In this document: positions 16,588 through 24,296 of the stretch, piece after piece | Position numbering within the stretch: the first letter of the stretch is position 1 | Layout: every line of letters starts with the position of its first letter | DNA from: Paenibacillus_AP thailandensis | GTDB lineage: Bacteria > Bacillota > Bacilli > Paenibacillales > Paenibacillaceae | Direction of reading: 5' to 3' | Assembly (NCBI RefSeq): GCF_042685365.1 | Contig: NZ_JBHUMY010000013.1 | Location: forward strand, 62,001 to 126,000 | Length of the DNA stretch: 64,000 nucleotides | Position numbers and translations under genes: made by a program | The notes under the pieces: generated by a model | The model's database searches: none | Told to the model about the DNA's origin: nothing | Seen by the model: only the letters and a program-made list of their open reading frames with translations

Positions 16588-17328
16588 ATGGCTTCCTTTC
16601 TTCAAATCGTCGCTTCGGAACGCCTGAAGCTGTTCAAATCGGCGATTTGGCTTCTTATTCCGATTAGTCCGCTTCTAGCGGGAATAATAGGCATTTTTGT
16701 TTCGTTCGACAATGTACAGCCGGCGGAACGCTACCCGGTCCTATTGGGAGCGATGTCCATATTCCACGCGCTGATGCTGCTGCCGCTCCTGACGGGCATC
16801 CTGTCGGCGTTCGTCTGCCGTTACGAGCACGGCGGAGGCGGCTGGAAGCAGCTGCTGACGCTTCCGGTTTCGCGAACGGGCTTGTACGCCGCCAAGCTGC
16901 TTATCGTCGCGTTGTCGCTTGCCGCGACGCAGCTTCTGTTTCTGGCCGCGATTATCGCGGTGTCCGCTTATCACGGCATAGCGTCGGATATTCCATGGCG
17001 CATGCTGCTCGCCGCCGTCGGCGGGGGCTGGCTTGCCTGCCTGCCGCTAGCCGCGCTGCAGCTATCGGTGTCGACGCTGTGGAGCAGCTTCGCGGCGCCG
17101 CTCGTCATCAACGTCATGCTGACGCTGCCGAATTTGCTGATCATCAATTCGAAACAATTCGCCCCTTATTATCCGTGGGCGCAGCCGGCGCTGGCGATGG
17201 TGCATTCGATCTCGACGGAGTTCGGCGCGTTTGCGCTGCCGCTAAACAGCTTGCTGATAACGGTGCTTGGCAGCTTTGCGGTATTTTTGGCGGCCGGTCT
17301 TATTTATTTCAACCGGAAAGAGCTGTAA
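16588..17328 (+). CDS. LanG-like ABC transporter permease
   Basis: ATG 16588 lies 1 nt after the previous stop, indicating coupled translation. 247 residues, six hydrophobic segments, motif YEHGGGGWKQLLTLPVSRTGLYAAK split by TM boundaries and terminal YFNRKEL. Second permease half of the LanFEG-like exporter; a hairpin at 17367 follows. Confidence 0.85.
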   Translation: MASFLQIVASERLKLFKSAIWLLIPISPLLAGIIGIFVSFDNVQPAERYPVLLGAMSIFHALMLLPLLTGILSAFVCRYEHGGGGWKQLLTLPVSRTGLYAAKLLIVALSLAATQLLFLAAIIAVSAYHGIASDIPWRMLLAAVGGGWLACLPLAALQLSVSTLWSSFAAPLVINVMLTLPNLLIINSKQFAPYYPWAQPALAMVHSISTEFGAFALPLNSLLITVLGSFAVFLAAGLIYFNRKEL

Positions 17329-17366
17329 TTCGATTCGCCGAATGGACATACGTTCAGACGATAAAG

Positions 17367-17397
17367 GAGGGTATCCGTTCCGAAAGCGGATACCCTC
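17367..17397. terminator. Hairpin between convergent genes
   Basis: GAGGGTATCCG pairs perfectly with CGGATACCCTC over 9 nt. T-richness is better on the minus side; it probably stops transcription of both the exporter operon and the small membrane gene. Confidence 0.65.
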
Positions 17398-17399
17398 TG

Positions 17400-17603
17400 T
17401 TAAGTTCTGGCCCCTTTTGGCTTTCGGTTGGATTCTCTGACTCCTCTGACCGCGGCCACCGCGGCTGCCGGGACTTCCTCATCCTCCTGCTTCGCCTTTA
17501 TCAAAGCCCATAGGGCGAGGATGTCCCCGATGACGACCACAATTCCCGCGATGATCGCCAGATCGTCGGAGCTGAGTCCGCCGGTTCCCTTGTTTGAAGG
17601 CAT
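17400..17603 (-). CDS. Small single-pass membrane protein of unknown function
   Basis: 67 residues; ATG 17603 with AAAGGATG upstream. A short polar N-terminus (SSDDLAIIAG) is followed by one hydrophobic helix, residues ~16-36, and a charged C-terminal tail rich in Glu, Ala and Arg. Small proteins of this general pattern (polar start, one TM, charged tail) are common in Paenibacillus, but I cannot assign a function. Own short transcription unit ending at the shared hairpin. Confidence 0.65.
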   Translation of the reverse strand: MPSNKGTGGLSSDDLAIIAGIVVVIGDILALWALIKAKQEDEEVPAAAVAAVRGVRESNRKPKGART

Positions 17604-17841
17604 GAATCCACATCCTTTGCCGCTGTCTCATGATATTAGCCTATGCATAGGCAGGTTATTGTGACCGTATAGAATTGACCGGCTTTGGCGGATCTTGAAA
17701 ACTGAATTCCCCGAAGGGCGCCGATAGAAGCTTTTCTCTTTGGGCGGCTTCGGCGCAACGCAAATGAGGATGGTAGCGGCACGGGCAAATCAGGTACAAT
17801 AAGACGAACTGGAAAAAACGAAGTTCGGAGTTGAACTTGAA

Positions 17842-19431
17842 ATGACGGCATTAACCAAATCATGGATCCGGGAGCTCCATCGTCAAGCTGCCGAAAGCGG
17901 CAAGGATCCGAATGCGGTGCCCGCCCCTTCTTACAAGCTGACGGATGCGGAGCTGAGGGAAAAACTTGAAATTTACAAGGAGATCATCGAAGCGGTTAAT
18001 CGTTTCGTCGATAAATTTTTAACGACGGTAACGGACAGTCCGATTATGGTGGCCGTAACGGACGAAAGCGGCCATCTGCTTGCGGTGCACGGCAACGAAG
18101 CGATGATCGGAAACTTCAGGCGGTTCGGCATTGTGGAAGGCATGCGCTACGACGATCATAACGGCCCCAGCTCCATTGATTTATGCTTGCGTTACGGCCG
18201 TCCCGTCCAGCTTGTGGGCGAGGATCACTATCATAAGGACCTTCAACATTTGGCCTGCTATTCCGCGCCTTACCATACGAGCGAAGCGAACGGAACGATC
18301 ACCATCATGACCGACGTGGAAGGGGCGCATCCGCATCTTCTTGCGCTGCTGTGCACCATTGCCGATTATGCGGAACGGGAGTTGCTTCTCCGGAGGCAGA
18401 ACATGCAGCTGCAAATTTTGAATCAGGCGCTGCTCCATACGCCTCATTACGGCGTTCTGTTGACGGACGAGCGAGGCCTTATTGTGGAGCTTAACGATTC
18501 TATGCGGTGTCTGCTTCGGTCGCTTAGCCCGGACGAGCAGTACGGGCCCGGCGTGCCGGTGTTTTCGATGCCGCATCTGGGAGACGTGTACCGCGAAGTA
18601 ATCGAATCGGGCGAAGAGCGCATCGGGATGGATTTGACGATCGGACAAGCTTCGTCCGCCCGCCATTACATGCTGGATGTCGTTCCGATCGTGGATGCGG
18701 CAAGCGGGGGCTCGCTCGTCCGCGTTATCGGTACCGCTCGCGATATTACCGAGCTGCGGACAACGAAGGAACGGCTGCACCGGGCGGAAAAGCTGGCTTT
18801 CGCGGGGCAGCTCGCCGCCAGCGTGGCGCATGAGATCCGCAACCCGCTGACAACGGTCAAGGGACTGATTCAGTTGTCTCGAAGTAATGGCCGCAGCGTA
18901 CCGCACCACGATCTGATCGTTTCGGAGATGGAGCGGATGAACATGATTATCGGCGAGCTGCTGCTCCTCGGCAAGCCGCAGGCGGTGCAATTCAAGGAGG
19001 AACGGTGTTACGGCATCCTGCTGGAAGTGCTTGAAGTGTTCTGTATCCAGGCCAAGATGAACGGCATCGAAATTTCTTCGGTTCTGCTTCAAGAGGAGGC
19101 GATTCGCTGCGAAAGGAACCAGATTAAGCAAATGTTTTTCAATCTGCTCCGAAACGCGATGGAGGCGCTCCCTTACGGCGGAAAAATCGATGTCGAACTT
19201 GCGGTCGAGGACGGACATCAGCGCATCCGAATTTCGGATAACGGCGTAGGCATGGAAGAAGAGGTGCTGGTTCGCCTCGGAGAGCCGTTCCATACGACGA
19301 AGCCCGACGGCAACGGGCTTGGCTTGCTGGTCGTGCGGAATATCGTGTCGGCGCATCGGGGGCGCATCGACATCGCCAGCAGACCGGGCATCGGCACGAC
19401 GGTAAACGTCTATTTGCCGATCTGCTATTGA
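17842..19431 (+). CDS. Cytoplasmic GAF/PAS sensor histidine kinase
   Basis: 529 residues, no membrane segment. Residues ~55-185 resemble the GAF-type sensor of AcoR-like proteins (SPIMVAVTDESGHLLAVHGN; YSAPYHTSEANGTITIMTDV), ~190-315 a PAS domain, then HisKA with His330 in SVAHEIRNPLTTVKG and HATPase motifs FNLLRNAMEALP, DNGVGM, GNGLGLLVV. This layout is that of KinA/KinE-like sporulation kinases and of soluble metabolic sensors. No response regulator is adjacent, consistent with a phosphorelay kinase. A TACAAT box at 17795-17800 may be the -10. Confidence 0.85.
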   Translation: MTALTKSWIRELHRQAAESGKDPNAVPAPSYKLTDAELREKLEIYKEIIEAVNRFVDKFLTTVTDSPIMVAVTDESGHLLAVHGNEAMIGNFRRFGIVEGMRYDDHNGPSSIDLCLRYGRPVQLVGEDHYHKDLQHLACYSAPYHTSEANGTITIMTDVEGAHPHLLALLCTIADYAERELLLRRQNMQLQILNQALLHTPHYGVLLTDERGLIVELNDSMRCLLRSLSPDEQYGPGVPVFSMPHLGDVYREVIESGEERIGMDLTIGQASSARHYMLDVVPIVDAASGGSLVRVIGTARDITELRTTKERLHRAEKLAFAGQLAASVAHEIRNPLTTVKGLIQLSRSNGRSVPHHDLIVSEMERMNMIIGELLLLGKPQAVQFKEERCYGILLEVLEVFCIQAKMNGIEISSVLLQEEAIRCERNQIKQMFFNLLRNAMEALPYGGKIDVELAVEDGHQRIRISDNGVGMEEEVLVRLGEPFHTTKPDGNGLGLLVVRNIVSAHRGRIDIASRPGIGTTVNVYLPICY

Positions 19432-19469
19432 CATGCTTTCGTTTTGCGTTGTATCATTTTGCCAACATG

Positions 19470-19785
19470 TAAGCGGCAATGATCAAAGACATGATTCCCG
19501 GGCAAGGGCTGTACAGAGAAAGAAGCGATTGCTGAGAGCTTCTGAGCGACCGGCCCTGGAATTACCCCTTTGTAGCTGCGGTGTCGAACCTATCGGCCGA
19601 GCGATGCGGCCGGGCAGTAGGCGCCGCCGTCTCATCCCCGTTACCGGATGCTCAATGAGGGCTTGATCTTCGTTGCACGGGAAGCTATACGTTTCCCGGC
19701 ATAACGATCCGTCAAGCCGAATGAGGGTGGAACCACGAGCTGAACGCACTCGTCCCTTGGGAGAGTGTGTTTTTTTGCGTTCAAT
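19470..19785 (+). promoter_or_regulatory. T-box leader of thrS
   Basis: Contains an AGAGAAAGAAG stretch (stem I base), the T-box core GGGTGGAACCACG at 19725-19737, and a terminator GCACTCGTCCC/GGGAGAGTGTG-type hairpin with a 7-nt T-run at about 19745-19780. Uncharged tRNA-Thr binding would stabilise the antiterminator and allow thrS expression. A Thr codon ACC at 19588-19590 is a candidate specifier, but I could not fold stem I fully. Confidence 0.88.
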
Positions 19786-19819
19786 TTTCAATATAAGCTT
19801 GGGAATGGAGGAACGTATC

Positions 19820-21733
19820 GTGGCAATTTCAGTTGTATTGGCAGACGGATCGGCAAGGGAGGTGGAGCGGCATACGACGCTCGGTCAGCTGGCGGCGTCC
19901 ATCAGCTCAAGTCTTGGCAAAAAGGCGGTTGCCGGTACGATCGACGGCATGCCCGTCGACCTTCGGACGCCGCTTGAGAAAGATTGCCGGGTGGAAATAT
20001 GGACGCTGGACAGCCCGGAGGGGCTGCGCGTATACCGGCACAGCGCCGCTCACTTGATGGCTCAGGCGCTTCGCCGACTGTACGGGCCGAAGGCCGTGAA
20101 GCTTGGCGTCGGTCCGGTCATCGAGGACGGATTCTATTACGATGTCGACCTGGAGCAGCCGGTTTCGGTGCAGGATCTGCCTCTCGTCGAGCGGGAGATG
20201 GAGCGGATTGCGGCGGAGAACCTGCCGATCGTCCGGGAGGAGGTCAGCCGGGAGCGGGCCGCTCAAGTATTCGGCGAGCTGGAGGACCCGTACAAGCTGG
20301 AGCTGATCCGCGATTTGCCGGAAGACGCCGTCATCAGCCTGTACAGGCAAGGCGAATTCGTCGATTTGTGCAGAGGGCCGCATGTCCCGTCGACCGGGTA
20401 TTTGAAAGCTTTCAAGCTGCTTAGCGTTGCGGGCGCTTATTGGCGCGGCGACTCGAACAACGGTATGCTGCAGCGCGTTTACGGCACGGCTTTTCCAAGC
20501 AAAGGGGAGCTGGAGGAGCATCTCCGGCTGCTGGAGGAAGCGAAGCAGCGCGACCACCGGAAGCTGGGCAAAGAGCTGGAGCTGTTTATGTTCTCGGAGG
20601 AAGCGCCGGGAATGCCGTTTTATTTGCCGAAAGGGATGACGATCCGGACGGAGCTGGAGAATTTCTCCCGCGAGCTGCTGCGGCAAGGGGATTATGAAGA
20701 GGTCCGTACGCCTTTCATGATGAACAGCCGGCTGTGGGAGCAGTCCGGACATTGGGATCACTACAAGGACAACATGTATTTCTCGGAAGTGGACGATCAG
20801 TCGTTTGCGCTTAAGCCGATGAACTGTCCGGGCCATATGCTCATCTTCCGGAACAGCCTGCGCTCCTACCGGGAGCTGCCGATCCGGCTGGCCGAATTCG
20901 GCCAGGTCCACCGCCACGAGTTTTCCGGCGCGCTGAACGGGATGATGCGGGTGCGCACGTTCTGCCAGGATGACGCCCATCTGTTCGTTCGTCCCGATCA
21001 GATCGAGGAAGAGATCGGCAGCATTATCCGGATGATCGACGGGGTGTACCAGGTGTTCGGGTTCGACTACCGGATGGAGCTGTCTACAAGGCCGGACGAT
21101 TCGATGGGAGGCGACGAGCTGTGGGAACAAGCGGAGCAATCGCTGAAGAACGTGCTGGATAAGCTTGGGCTGCCCTACCGGATCAACGAAGGGGACGGAG
21201 CGTTCTACGGTCCGAAAATCGACTTCCATATCCGGGACGCCTTGAAGCGCAGCTGGCAATGCGGGACGATCCAGCTCGATTTTCAAATGCCGGAGAAATT
21301 CGATCTGTCGTACGTCGGCGAGTTTAACCAGAAGCATCGTCCGGTCGTTATTCACCGCGCGGTCTACGGCTCCATCGACCGGTTCATCGGCATTCTGACG
21401 GAGCATTACGCGGGAGCGTTTCCGCTCTGGCTCGCTCCGGTTCAGGTGAAGCTGCTGCCGGTATCGGACAAGCATGCGGATTATGCGCTGGAGCTGAAGC
21501 GGGAGCTGGAGAAAGCCGGCATTCGGGCCGAGGCCGATCTGCGCAACGAGAAGCTCGGCTACAAAATCCGGCAGGCGGGGCTCGAGAAAGTGCCGTACAC
21601 GTTCGTGCTGGGGGACGACGAGCAGGCCGCAAGGACGGTTTCGGTCCGCAAAAGGGGCGAAGGCGAGCAAGGCGCCGTTCCGGTGGCGGTTTTCATCGAG
21701 CGCGCGCTGGAGGAAATCCGGCTTAAAGCGTAA
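19820..21733 (+). CDS. thrS: Threonyl-tRNA synthetase
   Basis: I choose GTG 19820 because GGAGG (19807-19811) is 8 nt upstream; an in-frame ATG at 19805 overlaps that site. 637 residues. TGS domain (~1-62), editing domain with HSAAHLMAQAL near residue 75, and class II core with GMPFYLPKGMTIRTELE, MNCPGHMLIF (zinc Cys), VHRHEFSGALNGMMRVR and FCQDDAHLF, then an anticodon-binding domain from about 535. Charges tRNA-Thr and clears Ser-tRNA-Thr. Regulated by the T-box just upstream. Confidence 0.97.
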   Translation: MAISVVLADGSAREVERHTTLGQLAASISSSLGKKAVAGTIDGMPVDLRTPLEKDCRVEIWTLDSPEGLRVYRHSAAHLMAQALRRLYGPKAVKLGVGPVIEDGFYYDVDLEQPVSVQDLPLVEREMERIAAENLPIVREEVSRERAAQVFGELEDPYKLELIRDLPEDAVISLYRQGEFVDLCRGPHVPSTGYLKAFKLLSVAGAYWRGDSNNGMLQRVYGTAFPSKGELEEHLRLLEEAKQRDHRKLGKELELFMFSEEAPGMPFYLPKGMTIRTELENFSRELLRQGDYEEVRTPFMMNSRLWEQSGHWDHYKDNMYFSEVDDQSFALKPMNCPGHMLIFRNSLRSYRELPIRLAEFGQVHRHEFSGALNGMMRVRTFCQDDAHLFVRPDQIEEEIGSIIRMIDGVYQVFGFDYRMELSTRPDDSMGGDELWEQAEQSLKNVLDKLGLPYRINEGDGAFYGPKIDFHIRDALKRSWQCGTIQLDFQMPEKFDLSYVGEFNQKHRPVVIHRAVYGSIDRFIGILTEHYAGAFPLWLAPVQVKLLPVSDKHADYALELKRELEKAGIRAEADLRNEKLGYKIRQAGLEKVPYTFVLGDDEQAARTVSVRKRGEGEQGAVPVAVFIERALEEIRLKA

Positions 21734-21832
21734 ATGGAATAGAGAATCCGGCTTTTGGCCGGAGTGGTGTCTACTTCGTGCGAAGGGGCTGTCGCTGAAA
21801 GTCACGGATGAATGGTCGTCCGGGATGACTTT

Positions 21833-21854
21833 AGGGGGCGGCCCCTCTTATTTT
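21833..21854 (+). terminator. Probable terminator downstream of thrS
   Basis: AGGGG/CCCCT stem with a 4-nt loop followed by CTTATTTT. The other ~200 nt before the next gene show a TACAAT candidate -10 near 21990 and nothing else clear. Confidence 0.45.
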
Positions 21855-22061
21855 CGCACAAAGACGTACGAAATGGAGACGTTCCGCCAATCAACAACGG
21901 AAAAACGAGTCGGCAGCTTTGGAGGACTGGACCTAAGGCTAGTAATCGAATACGCCAGCAGGCTGTGTCGGCGTCCGCGTTCCGCTGCTACAATGAGAAC
22001 ATCGGAAAGCGCCGCGGGCGGGCGCCAACCCCCAAAGAGAATCGAAGTTAGGAGCGTAACC

Positions 22062-23030
22062 ATGAAATCGAATAAAGCATTGGGTATTCTGCTTATCCTT
22101 ATCGGCGTTGCCGCGCTGATCTACGTATTGGGGAATGACGGCAAAATCCCGTTCGGGAAATGGTTCTCGAACTTTACTGCGCAAGTGGGCGAACAACAAT
22201 CGTTTCCTTCGGACGAACTGAGCAACATCGACATCGAATCCGACAGCCTGGACGTCAACATCGTGCGCGGCAGCGGCGACGACGTTGTCGTAACGCTGGC
22301 CGGCCGTGCGACCAAAGGGATTGCGGACAACTTCACGCTTGACGCCGAGCAGAACGGCGACACATTGAAGCTGACGCTGCAGTCGGATGACAGCTTCCGG
22401 CTGGGCTTTCATTGGTCGGACGTCGAGATGACCGTCGAACTGCCGGATAAAGCGTGGAACGAGATTAATGCCCGGCTAAGCAGCGGCGATCTGTCTCTGG
22501 AAGGCATACAGGCGGAATCTGCAGCTCTTCGGTCCGGGTCCGGCGATGTCAAAGCCGTCTCGTTGAATGCTTCGGGTGAAGCGGTCTTGGAAGCGGGCAG
22601 CGGCGATATCGAGATCGAGGACATAACGGCCGAGGCCATACGCGCGAAATCAAACAGCGGCGACATCGAAATCGAACGGTATGAGGCACGGCTTCTGGAT
22701 TTTGACGCTGCAAGCGGAGACGTGGCCTTAGAGGACGGCTTTGCCGAACTGAAAGGCGAAGCCGGTTCGGGCAACATTCACGTCAACGCCGACGAACTCC
22801 GATACGATTCGGTGCTCAAAAACGGCAGCGGCGATATTTCCATCGACCTCGCGAAGGAGCCGGAAGCTTTAACCGTCAGCATCAGAAGCGGTTCCGGCGA
22901 TGCCGAGGTCCTTAAGGACGGATTCGTCCCCCAAGGCAATAACGACGACAACGACGCGAACGGCATGTTCGGTACGGGATCGGTCAAGCTGCAGGCGAGC
23001 TCCGGCTCCGGCGACATCGTGCTGCGTTAA
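22062..23030 (+). CDS. DUF4097-type beta-strand repeat protein, membrane-anchored
   Basis: ATG 22062 has TTAGGAG upstream; 322 residues. One N-terminal hydrophobic segment (~6-25), then a long all-beta region in which G/S-S-G-D-x motifs recur about nine times (SSGDLSL, GSGDVKA, GSGDIEI, NSGDIEI, ASGDVAL, GSGNIHV, GSGDISI, GSGDAEV, GSGDIVL), predicting a right-handed beta-solenoid outside the membrane. DUF4097 proteins often sit with PadR/DUF1700 genes and envelope stress systems; none is adjacent here. Function unknown. Confidence 0.85.
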   Translation: MKSNKALGILLILIGVAALIYVLGNDGKIPFGKWFSNFTAQVGEQQSFPSDELSNIDIESDSLDVNIVRGSGDDVVVTLAGRATKGIADNFTLDAEQNGDTLKLTLQSDDSFRLGFHWSDVEMTVELPDKAWNEINARLSSGDLSLEGIQAESAALRSGSGDVKAVSLNASGEAVLEAGSGDIEIEDITAEAIRAKSNSGDIEIERYEARLLDFDAASGDVALEDGFAELKGEAGSGNIHVNADELRYDSVLKNGSGDISIDLAKEPEALTVSIRSGSGDAEVLKDGFVPQGNNDDNDANGMFGTGSVKLQASSGSGDIVLR

Positions 23031-23105
23031 GCTTCGTTCGGTTGCAGGCAGCTGTCGAACCCCTCTAGACGATCCGTCCATAAAGCCGCACGACATCGGC
23101 TGCTT

Positions 23106-23141
23106 AGGCCGGCTTCCCTCGGAAGCCGGCCTTTCTTTTAT
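23106..23141 (+). terminator. Rho-independent terminator
   Basis: AGGCCGGCTTCC pairs with GGAAGCCGGCCT over CTC, followed by TTCTTTT. Ends the DUF4097 gene. Confidence 0.9.
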
Positions 23142-23182
23142 TGCGTCAACCCGTCGGGTGCGGCGGATAATGCTGGAAGTAA

Positions 23183-23308
23183 AGCTTTGTCCGTCAGGAC
23201 AAGCGGCTCTCACTTATCATGTCCTTTAGGACGGTTGAGCAGCAGGCAGCACCTTAAGGCATAACGTGGCTTAAGAAGCGTGAAAGATAGCTTTGTCCGT
23301 CAGGACAA
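23183..23308. repeat. Repeated hairpin element TGTCC-N4-GGACA
   Basis: AGCTTTGTCCGTCAGGACAA occurs at 23183-23202 and exactly again at 23289-23308; a third related element TGTCCTTTAGGAC lies at 23220-23232. Each is a short inverted repeat. Spacing between the two exact copies is 106 bp. GC-rich small hairpins follow (23370-23430). No protein gene is visible in this ~440-bp stretch. Confidence 0.55.
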
Positions 23309-23471
23309 CGCGGGGTTCGGCACGTTGGATTGTCGAAGACGGCCGCGTGGCAGGGACGCTGATTCGGGGTGTCCAGAGGGGCGAGCCCCTTGGGGCCCCC
23401 TCCTCGGGAGGGGGTTTGGGGGAGACGTAATGTTGAGGGGTTGGGGGGAGGCTCAGAATTTAATTTCCCAC

Positions 23472-23501
23472 TTGACAGGTGTGAATTGTATGATTTATCA
23501 T
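23472..23501 (+). promoter_or_regulatory. Consensus -35 promoter upstream of marR
   Basis: TTGACA (23472-23477), 18-bp spacer, TATCAT (23496-23501). It would start a transcript near 23508 that meets the hairpin-plus-T-run at 23573-23629 before reaching the MarR gene. Confidence 0.6.
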
Positions 23502-23572
23502 AAGCCCATAACCTTTCAGCACTCATTATATGACTGCTAAGAGAAATCGAATAAGATGCCGATTGGACCGCC

Positions 23573-23629
23573 AAAGGCTCACAACTTCGTCGCTGCGTTA
23601 ACGCAGCCGAGATTGTGCGGCCTTTTTTT
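23573..23629 (+). terminator. Intrinsic terminator/attenuator upstream of marR
   Basis: A long imperfect stem (AAAGGC...GGCCTT with CACAA/TTGTG and the perfect inner hairpin GCTGCGTTAACGCAGC) is followed by seven Ts. It lies between the promoter at 23472 and marR, with no gene ending here, so it acts as an attenuator or ends a small RNA. Confidence 0.65.
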
Positions 23630-23676
23630 GTTGCTTCGTTAAGCTGCAATGGCAAAGGCGAGAGGAGGAGGCGACG

Positions 23677-24231
23677 ATGGACGAACGGCACTGGCTGATG
23701 CTGGAGGAGCTGGATTGGGATTTTCGCCGGATGGTCCGCAAGTTCGTGAAAGAGCGGGATAAAGTGAACATCGAAGGCGTCTCCCTTCCGGGGCTGCTGA
23801 TCTTGCGAAAGCTGGAGCTTGAAGGCGAGCAGAAGCTTGGCGACTTGGGCGAGCAGCTGGATTTTACGTCGGGGGCCGTTACCGGCATTTGCGACAAGCT
23901 GGAGGAGAAAGGGTTCGCGCTTAGGAAACGCAAGCCGGAGGACCGCAGGACGGTGCTGCTGGACATTACCGAAGCGGGCAAAGCGTTTCTGGCGCGCCAC
24001 GCCAAGGTCGGCGAACGATGTATCACCCTCCTGTTCGAAGGCTTTGCGCCGGAGGAGCTGGCCGCGCAGATCGGGTATTACAAGCGGATAGCCGCCAATC
24101 TGGAGCGATTCTCCGCAACGATTCTGCAGCTGGCACAAGACGCGGAGCAAGAAGCCGGTCTTTCGGACCGGTCTTCCGGGCAGGAGAGAGCGGAACGAGG
24201 AGAAGCTCGACGTCCTTATATCAGCTATTGA
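23677..24231 (+). CDS. MarR-family transcriptional regulator
   Basis: 184 residues; ATG with GAGGAGGAGG upstream. Winged helix at ~45-105 (KLGDLGEQLDFTSGAVTGICDKLEEKGF; RKPEDRRTVLLDITEAGKAFL), flanking dimerisation helices, and an unusually long charged tail of about 25 residues. It precedes the arylsulfotransferase/ABC operon by 65 bp in the same direction and probably controls it, perhaps in response to an aromatic sulfate or phenolic ligand; the ligand is inferred. Confidence 0.85.
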   Translation: MDERHWLMLEELDWDFRRMVRKFVKERDKVNIEGVSLPGLLILRKLELEGEQKLGDLGEQLDFTSGAVTGICDKLEEKGFALRKRKPEDRRTVLLDITEAGKAFLARHAKVGERCITLLFEGFAPEELAAQIGYYKRIAANLERFSATILQLAQDAEQEAGLSDRSSGQERAERGEARRPYISY

Positions 24232-24296
24232 ATGAACGCATGACTTGGATATCGGATTGCAATCTAAATTTTCATCCATTCGAGGAGATGACAAGT

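Noticed and set aside
22470..23030. Regular GGCAGCGGCGA-like repeats that could suggest a tandem repeat or CRISPR
   Set aside because: They are the coding form of GSGD protein motifs, vary in sequence and spacing, and have no unique spacers.
23370..23430. Very GC-rich small hairpins such as GGGGCGAGCCCC
   Set aside because: No T-run, no neighbouring stop codon; probably local composition, though included in the repeat region note.
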